From positions 69,040,643-69,104,642 of the forward strand of contig OX377202.1 of the NCBI GenBank assembly GCA_947396885.1: a stretch of DNA of 64,000 nt. The letters run 5' to 3'. Both the position numbers and the translations under genes were made by a program. Positions 1 to 10,910 of this stretch are shown one piece after another; position 1 is the first letter of the stretch, and each line of letters begins with the position of its first letter. Below the pieces are notes generated by a model that was not told the DNA's origin, searched no databases, and saw only the letters and a program-made list of their open reading frames with translations. The stretch is from Heligmosomoides polygyrus polygyrus. Its lineage: Eukaryota; Nematoda; Chromadorea; Rhabditida; Heligmosomidae.

Positions 1-159
1 CTCAAAAATGTGTTTGTTATCGCAATTGGTTAACTTTGAAGAAAGTTATTTCGAAAGGCCGAAAAAGCCGGGAAAATGCGGCTTTTTCGGGATTTTTGAA
101 AAGGCTACGGCCACAACTGTACTCCATGGTAAGTCCGGGCTCCCGTACTCGTTTGGCTT
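1..159. repeat. Direct repeat, copy 1 (left edge of window)
   Basis: This segment recurs at 1081-1239 in the same orientation, exactly 1080 bases downstream, with one difference (T/C at base 13). It contains a strong hairpin at about 59-90, with arms CCGAAAAAGCCG and CGGCTTTTTCGG. The left boundary is unknown because the repeat starts at or before base 1. An open frame running through it is not like any protein I recognise. The near identity suggests a recent duplication or two copies of a young repeat. Confidence 0.85.
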
Positions 160-287
160 CATCACATGCATTTTCACACCGCTATAATTTCGCCTTTTTG
201 AAAGCTACAACGCTGTACTTCTGCGTGGTACTAAAGCTCTCTGCTGCCTACGAAACCCACGAGCCGCAGCCGGATCGATTCGATCTC

Positions 288-715
288 GACAGAGTAATTG
301 CGCTCCGAACACGCCCGCGCGTGCAATTTGCGAGCTGTCGCGCCCACTCGATTGATAGGTTCCATTCTATATGCACTGCTTACGATGCACTCCAAAAGGC
401 TAGCTGGACTGTGTTAGAGCAATTCCTAACTAGGGAATGCAATTCTTAACTGAGAATTTCTCATAAACACCCACTCTACACCCTGTTGCGTCCACTCGAT
501 TGGTAGGTCCGATCCTATATACATTGCTCACGGCGCACTCTTAGGTCGCGATGGAACAGAGTACAGCAATTCCTGATTAGGCCGGCCGCAAATTTGTGAT
601 AAAACTCCCTAAACGCTCACTCTACAAGATGTCCCCCCCCCCCCCCTCCTCGATTAATAGGTTGATCCTATATGCATAGTGCACGGCGCACTCTCAGTGG
701 ACTACGGAACACTTT
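288..715 (+). repeat. Left arm of a long composite inverted repeat
   Basis: Three diverged units lie here at about 340, 488 and 646. Each carries a core like ACTCGATTGATAGGTT, then ATCCTATATGCAT, then CGGCGCACTC. The reverse complements of these units, and of the flank beginning AGAGTAATTGCGCTCC, occur at 3055-3645. The two regions therefore form outward-facing inverted arms about 2.3 kb apart. This is what a degenerate DNA transposon with long, internally repetitive terminal inverted repeats looks like. No transposase is visible between the arms. Confidence 0.6.
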
Positions 716-2089
716 ACGCCATGTTTGCTATACTCCAAGAACATGCATGTCCTGAAGAATAAGCTTCTCCAATCGCAAAAGGTCTGCCCAGTCATTTTTG
801 CCCACCCACTGCGAAAATGTAGTGTTCTGATAAGTTGGGTACACTACTGTGTAGATCTCAAAGAGACGAACGGTACCAACCGTTTCTCGAAGAACCTAAA
901 ACTGAAGGAGTTATGAGCATGCAAAGGTTTTCGACGACTTGCTACCGACAACTCGTCCGCAGCCGCCCTTCGCAATGGAGCACGATTTTAAACGAAAAAC
1001 TAACCTTTGAAAAAATTCAGTTGAACTTTGAAATTTTTGGCAATTTTTGAACGGTATCTGATAGAGCTTGAACTGCTGAACTCAAAAATGTGCTTGTTAT
1101 CGCAATTGGTTAACTTTGAAGAAAGTTATTTCGAAAGGCCGAAAAAGCCGGGAAAATGCGGCTTTTTCGGGATTTTTGAAAAGGCTACGGCCACAACTGT
1201 ACTCCATGGTAAGTCCGGGCTCCCGTACTCGTTTGGCTTAACGACCTGGCAAAAAAGAAACACATTTTTGTACTAATTGGAGGGTGGCGACTCTTCCTGC
1301 ATGACTCTTTTCCAAGTTCAGACACATGCTTCAGACCCTTCCCTTATAGTGCATTGAATGGGAACCCTTATATTAGGTTGTCGGATCATAAATTCTCTCA
1401 AAAAAATTAAATCACAATAATGAATATAAAAATAAGAATAAAATTATAGAATTAGGGGGGGGGGGGCAACCGACCACAGCCGTTGAGACGCACACTAGCA
1501 TCATGCTTGGCATCCCAAACTTATTCTTAGACGATGTTTGGGTCACGGTGTGTCGCGTCACATTTGTGCGGCGTGCGTCAACGTGCCAGACACGCGAAAA
1601 TCGATCTCGTCGTCAACCTGCTAAGAAATCATGGAGAGGACGCTGAGATAAAGAACAAAAAGCTGGATAATCCATTTAAAATGCGCCTCCCACCTTACTG
1701 CTATGTGTTGTCGCGAAAAATTGTTTTTAAATAGCCAGTGAAGAATACCACCGAGTATTCTATCCGACCAGAGTACTTATTAATTATTTTCTGCTAACAC
1801 CTTCAAAATGTGCGCCAAAGACAATAATTCGGATAACAGATAAGGCAATTGTAACAATACCGAAAAGCTCATACATACATACAACATTGGTGAATTAAAA
1901 CCCTACTTCAATGTGGAAAGATCAATCCAACAAAAGGAATGAGTCCAGGAAACGACAGTGTTCACCCGCAAGGAGTTTCATGAGTGCTACATTTCTGGAG
2001 GGTAGGTGGAGATATGTAGTGTATGCAACTGCCAAAATCCCACGAGGAACAGAAAAGCAAGGAGTAATCCGACTCCTTCTGCTTCCATA
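716..2089. other. No gene recognised
   Basis: Apart from the direct repeat at 1081-1239, this stretch holds only short chance frames and homopolymer runs, including a G run near 1456. I see no conserved protein motif on either strand. Confidence 0.5.
1081..1239. repeat. Direct repeat, copy 2
   Basis: This is the second copy of bases 1-159, with one mismatch and the same internal GCCG/CGGC hairpin. After the repeat the flanks diverge completely (CATCAC in copy 1, AACGAC in copy 2), so the right boundary is sharp at 159/1239. Confidence 0.85.
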
Positions 2090-2205
2090 GCGTCTGTCCC
2101 GCTTCGTAGTGGAGTCCGCTATTCTGGTATCATGACGGCACCGTTCCCGATTCAGCGCTAGATCAGGTTGGACACCAGCAACCTTCAGGTCCCACCAGTA
2201 GCGAA
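2090..2205 (-). pseudogene. LINE (RTE-like) ORF2 C-terminal fragment
   Basis: Read on the minus strand, about 35 residues (DLKVAGVQPDLALNRERCR and on to TTKRDRR) match the extreme C-terminus typical of nematode RTE-type ORF2 proteins, the part that follows the RPKGRPKQRW segment. The same tail occurs in the fragment at 16045-16353. Nothing of the reverse transcriptase proper is present nearby, so this is a short relic. It lies between the two inverted arms at 288-715 and 3055-3645. Confidence 0.55.
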
Positions 2206-3054
2206 TGCTTTTATATCAATAGAAATGCAGTCATAAGCCAGTGTTTCAACTTCCAAGCGTTTATGAAAAATTCTAGCACACTCCAAATTCAACACAATCG
2301 GAAAATTGCAGATCTTGACCGATAGATCCTAGGAATCTCGATATTTGAAGTATGTAACATTACTTATCAGCTCCGTTTCTCCGCTAACGCCCCGATTAAT
2401 GGTCCCATTAGTAACAGACAGGCTTTTCAGAGTACCGAACACGATGAAGCCTCATTAACCACTGTGCGCGTGTTTCGTCTCCATTGCTTGAGTTTATACA
2501 ATACCGCCCGCGTCGCGCGATCAGAAAGACCATGTCGCATGCTTTTGTGGATAACCAATGGGGGGGGGGGGGCTTTACTATTCAGTGGAACAAAGGTTTA
2601 TCCTCACGATTTTATAGTAGAACCCACAATATGTAGTGGTACACGCATCGTATATACACACAATTTCAGTGGGCGTAGACACGATATAGCGACATTCTGG
2701 TCGCAACCGGTATCACAAGTGTAAAGCTAAAAGACGGTGCATTTATATTAAATTATATGACAGTAGTACATTAATATATCTGGACATAGATCTAGTTGGG
2801 TATCCACAACACCTTTACTTTAGTTTTAAGTTGTTTGAGAAACTGTTAGTACATGCGATTCGCCTCCTCGAGATATACACAGGCATATATAAAACTTTAC
2901 CAGACCACCGCGTTTTCGCCGTGGGCGGCCTAAAAAATGACTGCAGCAGGCTTTTGCGAATAGAGCACCTTATTTTCCAGGACGTGCAGGTGACGTCCAG
3001 TGTTTTCGGAGTATCTCACGCATGGCGTGCGTTATCAGTGCTCTGTCATTCCTG
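2206..3054. other. No gene recognised
   Basis: Interior of the inverted-arm composite. It includes a G run of about 12 near 2561. Open frames here have no recognisable domain. Confidence 0.5.
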
Positions 3055-3645
3055 GAATGCCAGCGAGCGCGTCGTGCACAATGCATATAGGATCGAGCCT
3101 ATCAACCGAGAAGAGCGGAAACATGTCCACTGGGTTTCTATCTTCGCTTAAGGGAAAATGTAAAGTCTTCAAGACTATCTTACACCGTTTGGAAAATTAT
3201 ATGAGAATTTTCCGGTCGTCCTACTTAGGATTAGCTCCAGTCAATCCGACGAGCCTTTGGAGTGCGCCGTACACAATGCATATAGGATAGAACCTATCAG
3301 TCGAATGAGCGGAAGCGGTTCAAATGTCTGCTAAGCGGCAAGGCTTACCCTCTTTAGGTGCTTTAGTGCACACACTGACAACAGCTTATACAAATGAAGA
3401 GGTTTTATGAAGCGAGAAGGGAGAGTGCGCCGTGTACAATGCATATATGATAGAACCGTTTGAAATCAGATTAGATTAGAAATTTCTGCCCGTCCTACTC
3501 AGGAATTGCTGTACTCTGTTTCGGCAAGACTTTAGAGTATGCCGGGACAACGCATCTATTTAGAATGGAACCTATCAATTGAGTGGGGCGGCCGCTCGCA
3601 AATGCACGCGCGGCGAGTTCGTAGCGCAATAACTCTACCAAGTTC
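3055..3645 (-). repeat. Right arm of a long composite inverted repeat
   Basis: Four units in inverted orientation relative to 288-715, at about 3070, 3261, 3422 and 3539. Each shows GTGCGCCG, then ACAATGCATATAGGAT, then AACCTATCA. The outer end (GAGTTCGTAGCGCAATAACTC) is the reverse complement of the start of the left arm. Spacing between units is irregular (about 117-191 bases), so this is a diverged array and not a simple satellite. Confidence 0.6.
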
Positions 3646-3752
3646 GCTTCTTTCCGGCTACACATTCATCGCAATAACTCTAAAGGTGCGTGGAGATTCG
3701 ATGAGTGTCACTGGCTGCGCCAGAGTCTAAATTTCTAGTTCGTCTTGTTCTT

Positions 3753-4601
3753 CTAGAATGCCTTTCCTTGTACGAAGCTCATCGAATGTCGCGAGAGTAC
3801 AAGCTGCCTCAATGCCTTACGTTCATTGACCTGAAGAAGGCATTAGACTCTGTCGAAACTGAAGCGGTCATCGAAGCCCTGCTCACTCATGGCGTTTATA
3901 CCCAGCACAGTAGGGTACTTCGAAAGCTGTACAGTGGATTCACGACCAAAATTTCTCCATTCTACAACGACGTCGTCATCAACATGAAGAGCGGGGTTCG
4001 GCAAGGAGATACCTTGTCCCCGAAGCTTTTCAGCGCCACCCTCAAAAACGTCATGCGCGAACTAGAATGGGAAGACATGGGAGTGAAGGTCAATGTGAGG
4101 CAACTGCTCCATCTGCGCTTCGCTGATGACATCGTGCTCATAACACCGAGCATCAGCCAGGCGGAGCGAATGCTGGCCGACTTCGACCCTGTATATGGGA
4201 ACGTTGGACTGCAGCTGAATCTTACGAAGACGATGTTCATGAAGAACGGATGGGTTTCTGATGCCCCATTCTCGCTCAACGAAACGAACATCTCCGAATG
4301 CTCCAGCTACGTGTATCTGGGTCGCAAAATCAACGTGGCCAACGACCTAGCGCCAGAGCCGTCGAAAAAGTCGCGAAGAAGTCAAAAACGTCCGGCTACG
4401 TGCCAAGCTATTTCATTCCGCTATTCTTCCAGTACCAACACTCAGAGACCTGGGCCATACGAGAGTAGGATGAACACGCCATCAGCGTCGCGCAGCGTAG
4501 AATCGAGAGGACGATGCTTGGAGCGACACGACTCACGCAGAGAGAAGGCCTCCGGAGCTCCGAACTTCGTCGATAATTTTCTTGCTATTATAATTTTATG
4601 A
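3753..4601 (+). pseudogene. RTE-type LINE reverse transcriptase fragment
   Basis: The frame encodes the core of a non-LTR reverse transcriptase of the RTE clade. Visible in order are the motif-A segment LTFIDLKKALDSVETEAV (about 3817-3870), the motif-B segment SGVRQGDTLSPKLFSATL (about 3990), the catalytic FADDIVLI box (about 4120), and the SSYVYLGRKIN segment (about 4303). After about 4360 the frame is lost. The following DNA still encodes, in shifted frames, the RTE C-terminal segment seen better at 43740-43925 (KQDEH...SVAQR..IER.MLGATRLTQ). No endonuclease domain is visible upstream, so the copy is 5'-truncated and dead. The first ~50 bases of the open frame (3705-3752) are not RTE-like. 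Confidence 0.85.
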
Positions 4602-5952
4602 TGCATGTGAAACATGAAAAATCTCTTGTATCACTACCGTATTACTATATCAGCGAAATCAAAGGTAACTGAAAAAACTTTTCTGTCTCTTACGAATTTT
4701 TGATCTCCTCCACCAATGTGAAAATACGAACGATTGGGAGCTCCCGATTCGGGACATAAAACCGCAGAGGTAGAGAAACAAGAAGAGATTGCCTGCATAC
4801 GGCCCATCAGCCTCATAGACTCAGCCTCATAAACTCATATGGAGATTAGAGTTGTGCAGTGGAAGCTGCGGTCACACTCAGTCCAGGAAGAAAGACAGCA
4901 TAGATCCGGCTCCACGTTGGGGCTCTCATGAATTTCCAGTTTAGCATCGCTTTCTTTGAGAGCAGCTGACAACTCCCGCAGGCAGAACTAGAAGCTCGCT
5001 CTGTAAAGGCGTTGAGATTCGGGTCCGTGTTCGTCTGCACACTCCGCTGTCCGTATTGGTAAGGCTTCAGCGGCAGATGTGGATAAATTGCTGTAGAAAA
5101 TATTCGCAGACTGAAGCCTCACACATTCACGAAAAGGTTCTCTCAGAGAGCGTTGAGCAAGAACCCTGAATCTGCATCTGCAAAAGAGCGGACCTCTGAA
5201 GCATGAACACAGACGCTTTTTGCACGCAGTGCAGCACACCTCCTGACAGAAGGATAGTTTGTTGAAACAATCCAGACTGCTAGTCACTTTGCTCGACTAA
5301 CACTGACATTTCAGCGCCATTGATGCCTTCAGCAGCTCTTGCAAAAGCCGAAAGAAACACGCACGAATTGACGGCCGTCAATGTGAAGCGATCAAAGCTA
5401 TGCGCAGCTTCAACCGAGCCAACAAAAGCAATGGCTGATGTGGAGCCGAATAGCCATGGGACTTCTAGAGTTCAAGACACCGTCATAGTTTCACCTGGAG
5501 AACAATCGCTCCTCTCTCTTTAAGTCGCTCTGCTAGTGTCTACACACGCTGCACCCGTCAAGGTGCGGCTCCATTTGCCGGAAAATACCAACAAAAGTCA
5601 AAAATGTACTTTTTCTTGCATGCCAAGCTAACTGCTGGCAACTTCTCCACCCACGCCTGGGTCAAGCGTGGGGTTCAATTTCTGTCGAAAATTTACGAAC
5701 TCCGGCGCGGAATTCGCACGACTCTTCTCCCTCTCTCTTCCACTGTTCGTTATTCATATTTTTATGTGCATTTTGAGCCGTTTAATAGGTTTTTCTTTTC
5801 AGGTGCGGCTTCGACTCTGAAGAGAATCGCGAGAGTTCCCCGAACAATACATGTTTTGAAAACACAATAACATACTTTAAAGTTTTGAATGCTATTTTTC
5901 GACACTTAAAAATTAAGATTAACTGGTAGCAGTCTTCTAATCATCACTATTC
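4602..5952. other. No gene recognised
   Basis: Several 60-100-codon frames exist on both strands, but none shows a domain, codon-level pattern or neighbour that supports a gene. I see no clear repeats. Confidence 0.5.
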
Positions 5953-5954
5953 TA

Positions 5955-7236
5955 TTAGGTTGTAACGAAATAAATGGCACTGAACCACTGTAAATTTAAA
6001 CAGTTAATATCTCGACTTGTAGGCAAGTTTATTAATTGAAATAAAAATCTTCTGATTCTACACATCTTTGCCAACGTGACACAAGCTTTTTTATCCCTGT
6101 AGCATAAAAATCAGAAGTTCTGGAATTGACGAAATCTTCGAAGGCGCTTTCGGCATCCTGTTGGTATTTGAATATTTTCCCTACCAAGAAGTCGCCAAGA
6201 TGTTTGAAGAAATGGTAGTCTGTTGGGGAGAGGTCGGGAGAAAACGGAGGATGTGGTAGAGTTTCAATGCTCAGCTCATTCAATTTCTGCAACGTCATTC
6301 GTGCTACATGGGGGCGAGCATTGTCGTGCAGAAGGAGAACTCGCCTTCGGTTTACCAAGGCCGGCCGATATCCTTCAACTTTTTCATCATTTCTTCAATT
6401 TCAATGCAGTACTTCTCTGCCGTGATGGATTCACCGGGAGGGAGGAAGCTGTGGTGAATAATTCCCAGCGAACACCACCATACTGTCACCATTACTTTCT
6501 TTTGGTGCAATTCTGGCTTCGCAAAAACCTTGGGGCTCTCATCGCTGTCCACCCACTGTGCCGATCATCGCCTGTTGTCGTACATTATCCATTTCTCGTC
6601 ACAGGTAACGATGCGATCAAGGGATGGGTCCGTTTCGTTCCGTAGAAGCAGTGCGGACGAGATCTCATATCGTCGGTTTCTTTGCTCATCAGACAGCTCG
6701 TGAGGCACCCATCTTTCCAGCTTTTTGGTCTTTCCAATTTCCTTCAGATGCCGGGCAGCTGTGTTGTGACTGACGCCAAGAACCTTCGCTATCTCCCTGG
6801 TACCTTTGTGTGGATCCTCCTCTACCACATCTCTCAGCTTGTCCTCATCAACATCACTATGCCTCCCACGACCTTCATGTTCTTCCAAGCTCTCATCTCC
6901 ATTCCGGAACTTCTGATCCCAACGATACGCCGTCCGAATTGTGGAACATCCTTGATCGAATGCGGCGTTGATCTTCTCGTCCGCCTCCTTAGCTGTAGTG
7001 CCCAGCTTGAATTCATACAAGTAAATGCCTCGGATCACCCTTTTGTCCATCTGCAAAAAAGTCAATAAAACTCTAAAGTTGTCCCACTTTTACATAGAAA
7101 ATTTGGTACTCACCGGTAGAGCAAAGTTAGCGCTTCTAAATGATATGCCACATGTTACGGTTTGTTCTTGATCAAACGCGTAAAGACGAGCCAAAGAAAG
7201 GCGCGAGCCAGTGCCATTTAATTCGTTTCAACCTAA
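5955..7236 (-). mobile_element. Mariner transposon, near-complete (1282 bp)
   Basis: The ends are terminal inverted repeats of about 28 bp. The left begins TTAGGTTGTAACGAAATAAA and the right, read inward, TTAGGTTGAAACGAATTAAA; both then continue TGGCACTG. Each end is flanked by the TA dinucleotide (5953-5954 and 7237-7238) expected of mariner/Tc1 target duplication. The 1.28-kb length is normal for a full mariner. Inside is one transposase gene on the minus strand, disabled by two lesions. Confidence 0.95.
6032..7050 (-). pseudogene. Mariner transposase, one stop and one frameshift
   Basis: DDD-type mariner transposase, which would bind the element's ends and catalyse cut-and-paste transposition into TA. 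The start chosen is the ATG at 7050, giving MDKRVI followed by the N-terminal helix-turn-helix region (LYEFKLGTTAKEA; REIAKVLGVSHNTAARHLKEI). The linker PHELSDEQRNRR leads into the catalytic core. All three catalytic aspartates are retained: VTCDEKWIMYDN (about 6575-6610), LLLHDNARPH (about 6310-6340) and LSPTDYHFFKHL (about 6200-6235). Two lesions are visible: an in-frame TGA where a CGA arginine codon is expected, just after YDNRR (about 6565), and a one-base frameshift near 6358, just before the LVNRRR segment. The C-terminus is complete (WQRCVESEDFYF). This is the least damaged transposase in the window. Confidence 0.95.
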
Positions 7237-7500
7237 TATATGTGCAGCTTTTCCAGGACGTCATGGACATGACACATTTTTCTACCTAAAGGAGCGACGT
7301 CTGCATCCGAAATTGTGCTCTGAAATTGTATTATATAACATTTCAAGCGTTACTTTTTGACGACGACTTAAGTGCTTTCCTTAAAAAATATTTGAAGCGT
7401 TCATCGGATCGATTACGGAGCGGTAAACGAATGCTGGACGATGGAACCGCCATGGAAATAGTGTTCTTCCATCCTAAGGAAACATAAAGAGAAAGAATGA

Positions 7501-8019
7501 ATGGTAAATATTCCGAGAGACAACGTTAAATTTCAGCTTGTTCGTAATCGGTTGCATGACCGCATTTGTACATATAATGCAAGACTACATATTTGTCCGC
7601 ACGGAAAGACAGGAGACTGCGCACAGAAAGGCGTCATTTACCAGATAGAGTGTTTAGCCTGCGGTGAGTTGTATGCTGGGGAAACTGGGAGGCTGCTGGG
7701 CATCCGCGTTAAGGAACGTCTTGCTGGAAAGAGAAAGCAAAGCTTATTAACCCCGATTGGAAAGCACCAAAGGGAAGCCCATTGCGGTGACGATTTTAAT
7801 GTGAAATGCACAGTGTTGCATCATGAGGGCGAAATAGGGATCAGAAAGGCTCTTGAGGCCTTCTGGATTTACAGGCGTAATCGATCCACGAACAACAGGA
7901 ACGACTACATCTCCATCACCAGTGAATTCTTGCTTTTATCCCTTTGTGGGAGCTGTGAGATGCCCTATACTGGTTCGCGAACATTCTCAACACCGCCGCG
8001 CTCGGAGCAGTATATCTGA
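7501..8019 (+). pseudogene. PLE GIY-YIG endonuclease domain
   Basis: The frame starts at a linker shared by all PLE copies here (NIPRDN...LVRNRLHDRICTYN). It continues through a Cys/His zinc-binding patch (HICPHGKTGDC) into the GIY-YIG nuclease core GVIYQIECLACGELYAGETG, where the second motif is YAG instead of YIG. The catalytic helix follows (KALEAFWI, with the conserved Glu), then the NNRNDYISITSEFL tail normal for PLE C-termini. The domain as such is uninterrupted to about residue 150, and the last ~20 codons are not PLE-like. In a full element this nuclease would nick the target for reverse transcription. It cannot act alone here because the reverse transcriptase is absent. The nominal ATG is only the first one in a truncated frame. 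Confidence 0.85.
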
Positions 8020-8030
8020 CCAGTATGTCT

Positions 8031-8322
8031 CACTTGCGGGCGCGTGTAGCGCAGTCGGAGGAGGCGCGACTGTCGCGTGCACCCGATACCAGGTTCCTGG
8101 TTCGGATTTCCCGCCCAGGCCAACCAAGCCTTCCATCCCTCCGGGGTCGGTGAAATGGTGCCAGACTTGTCTGGAAGGATAAAGCGCTGGTTTGCTCATC
8201 GGCTGGCCACCGCAAGTTATTGTATGGCCAAATACGCATTCATGTCGCCTCCACGACATCCCGTAGAAGTAGAATGCGCTGGCGCATCCCAGAAGGGATT
8301 GACTAACGCCGTCCTTTATCCT
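8031..8322 (+). mobile_element. tRNA-derived SINE, family A, inserted in the PLE
   Basis: The head is tRNA-like. It has a pol III A-box-like TAGCGCAGTCGG near the start and a B-box-like GGTTCGGATTTCC about 60 bases later. The body ends in TCCTTATCCTTA-type sequence. The insert is bracketed by TATGTCT at 8024-8030 and 8323-8329, a plausible 7-bp target duplication. A second, inverted copy with its own target duplication is at 37327-37613, and a worn one at about 58775-58885. Confidence 0.8.
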
Positions 8323-8523
8323 TATGTCTTGAAAGACGAGTTCGTTGCGCCATGGCAGCCAGTTGAGCCGGTTTCTTGGCGCTGGTGGGATATGGGTGAG
8401 TTAGTTGGGGCAGATGTGGTCTCTCTTCTTAGCACTCTTAAGAGCATGTTGTTCATTTAAGGGTAGACGTGACGTTTCTGACCCAATGAACTCTGCCGAA
8501 CCAAACACTTCGAGCTTCTTTCA

Positions 8524-8559
8524 GACCTTGAGAAAAACGAGTTCGTCGAAACGTCGGTC
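8524..8559 (+). ncRNA. Hammerhead-like motif at PLE 3' end (degenerate)
   Basis: GACC and GGTC form an outer stem. Inside are a worn CTTGAGA core, a short ACG...CGT hairpin, then CGAAAC and GTC. The layout matches the better copies at 27178-27216 and 54099-54134. PLEs are known to carry hammerhead ribozymes. This copy has a mutated CUGANGA box and is probably inactive. Confidence 0.4.
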
Positions 8560-8570
8560 GCAATAAAGAA

Positions 8571-10063
8571 TCAAACCTGACAGGCCAAGAAGTGTAAAAC
8601 TTATACAGGGTAAGAAGAATGTGCTAACGCAGTGAGATTCACTAAGCATTGGCCTTAAAAACGTTCCTCTTCCTGTATCGAGGTGCATGCCGAAGCTCGC
8701 ACTAGGCACACTGGGCTAGAGTAGAGTACATATTCACCCTCGTTCTTCAGGATCGTCGTATTGTACCAGAGCACGGAAGTTCACGCAGTACACAAGCAAA
8801 ACGTTCTCCAAATCGAAAAGAGAAGATGAGGTGCTTCCGTTTTATGCGGTGCTTCTCTCCCTCTCCCCCACTTCCCCCTCCCAGTTAGTCCCAAACAGTA
8901 GTTCATGCTCGTTCAAGCGCGTGGTTAGGCTCCTTCCATCAGCCTAACAACCTGAATTTGAGGATGTCGTGCCCTAACGCGACTTGCCTCAGACGCGACA
9001 CGTGGCGAGCGGAAATGGTGGTTTCTGGTTCGCTTTTGTGCCGCTCTTCATCTTTCGCGCCGCTTGTGCCGGTTGGATGGAGCGGCGTGCTCGGCACTGT
9101 AGTGGTCATTGAAGGGCCATCGTACGCAACCCAAAGGTAGATGAAACCAACGTAAGGTAATGGGAAACCGTAGCTACAGCATGAAATCGCAGACTCGTGA
9201 AAGAGGTGTCAAGTGGGATTTGAAGACAGCAGACTACCGAAGAAAGGAACGGCAGTGCACGCAAAGAGAAAAGTCGTAACTACCCAACTGCCTTGAACAC
9301 TGATGGAAATACTGAGAACAGAACATCTGCCACTCAAAGTGATGTAGTCGTTCAGATCAGGCCTGCGCGGAGGCAGATAAGCGCGTATAGACAGAGGTGG
9401 ATCTCAAGGTAAGCCTTACTGGTGCCACACTTGACATACGAAGGCTACGGTTGCACTGCTAGCGGTGCATTCGTCGTTAGCTGGAAAACGCCATGAATTT
9501 AGGTCAGCGGCCAGTTTTGTTTGCATAACGAGACGTCAACAGCGAACGGGCACGAACGGGGCCGGGACCGGGCCATCACGTTCTGCGTCATCGTTCGTTT
9601 TCATTCACTCTAAGCATTCTGCGGCGAGTCATGGACATCGTCCCATCGAACGTCACATCGAACGATTTTTTTGTCGTCGCGCGGTGAAATCCTACTCAAT
9701 TTCCGAAGCCAAGAAAGCTAGGAGTTTTTTCGTCTTATGGATGTCTTTGTGAATATCCATTGCCACTGATAATGTACTGAATTCGTTACCCCTTGAAGAA
9801 AATGTATGTATCGTGCGAAACACAACAGCTGTGGTATCAATTTTTGAGAGCGGGACCGGATGAGATTCCGCGCTTCTAAGATCCGACGTCTGCTGAATGT
9901 TGTTTCTTCCTATTTTGATGAAATTATATTATTCCGATGAAACCGAATTTGCGAATTTTATGAAGCATGGCTCCAAGTCCCATCTGCACTCTCATTCTTT
10001 TTCAGGGATATCTTCGCAGATCCAGCCAAGAAATGATCCAGCAATAGCCATCACATGGGATTC
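8571..10063. other. No gene recognised
   Basis: Short unconvincing frames only. No transposon protein motif or structural repeat was noticed on either strand. Confidence 0.5.
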
Positions 10064-10910
10064 TCAATGTCCCGTAATGTTGCTCGTATAACAGCTTTGC
10101 GTCTTGTAGACCGTTCCAGTCCCATTAGTACTTACTCCTATTAGTAGCGACGGGCCTTCGAAACCAGGTGTATCCTCAATTTTGTAAAGAATTCTTCTGC
10201 TCTTAGTTATGACTAGGACTACGTAAATCTCTGATCGCACATAATACCCTCGATCGTGTCTTAACTGCCTTAGAGTCATGTATATGTGAAACTCCGCGGG
10301 AGCTACACATTTTCTACTCCAGTCAGAAATAAGATTTGTTGCTGAGGCATTTGAGACGCTCAAAGAAGCTGTAGATTTTTCTCCATTGAGGTCTCGTAAC
10401 TCCATTCGACACGGGTCAAGGGCGACTCGTTTTTTGGCTTAATCTACTTTCAAAGCCAAACTAGCTTCTCGTGGGAAAAAGGGAAGGCGTAAAAAGCGAG
10501 GACGTGATAAATGCGATAGCAGCCATCACTACTCCATATATGGGGCTAGTAAGGTGTTGATTATAATTCTGTGTCTCCTTGGTTGTTGAGGGTGTCATTA
10601 TGTTGTTCGATAAATAATTCCGCATTTTCTCATAGACGGCATGAAATGTATATTTTTCATTAAACCTTCCCCTTACAATGCGATTGGTCTTTAGAAAGTA
10701 ATTAGTGTTCTCTCGAGAACCCCAATAGGAATCGAGCGTTTTCCATGAGCACCTGCGGCGGTCATCTGACAGCCGCCCGGCACTGTTTAGTTTTCGATGG
10801 ACCTTTTCGAAATTGGTGGATCCTGGGTGGTCGTTGGAAAGACGTTTTCTGTGTGTTTCTATAATACTATAATCGTACATCACGCTGTCACCACATACCA
10901 AAAAGGGCAA
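10064..10910 (-). other. Two adjacent unrecognised minus-strand open frames
   Basis: Frames of 149 codons (10910-10461) and 113 codons (10405-10064) lie head-to-tail on the minus strand, separated by 55 bases. The first ends in a hydrophobic stretch (YGVVMAAIAFITSSLF) that could be a membrane segment. The second is rich in Ser, Thr and Ile with scattered Cys. I recognise neither and no splice-site pair clearly joins them. They may be chance frames, a decayed transposon protein or exons of an unknown gene. Confidence 0.2.

Larger units (their letters stand above)
7501..8570 (+). mobile_element. Penelope-like element, 3' portion
   Basis: A 5'-truncated PLE. It contains the GIY-YIG endonuclease region at 7501-7970, then a 3' untranslated part interrupted by a tRNA-derived SINE at 8031-8322. 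It ends with a hammerhead-like motif (8524-8559) and AATAAAG. The reverse transcriptase domain is missing here; better-preserved parts of related PLEs are at 22740-23010, 25655-26369, 54099-54915 and 63289-64000. Confidence 0.8.

Noticed and set aside
6223..7068. Plus-strand frames of 128-140 codons across the mariner
   Set aside because: They are antisense shadows of the minus-strand transposase, which shows the catalytic motifs.
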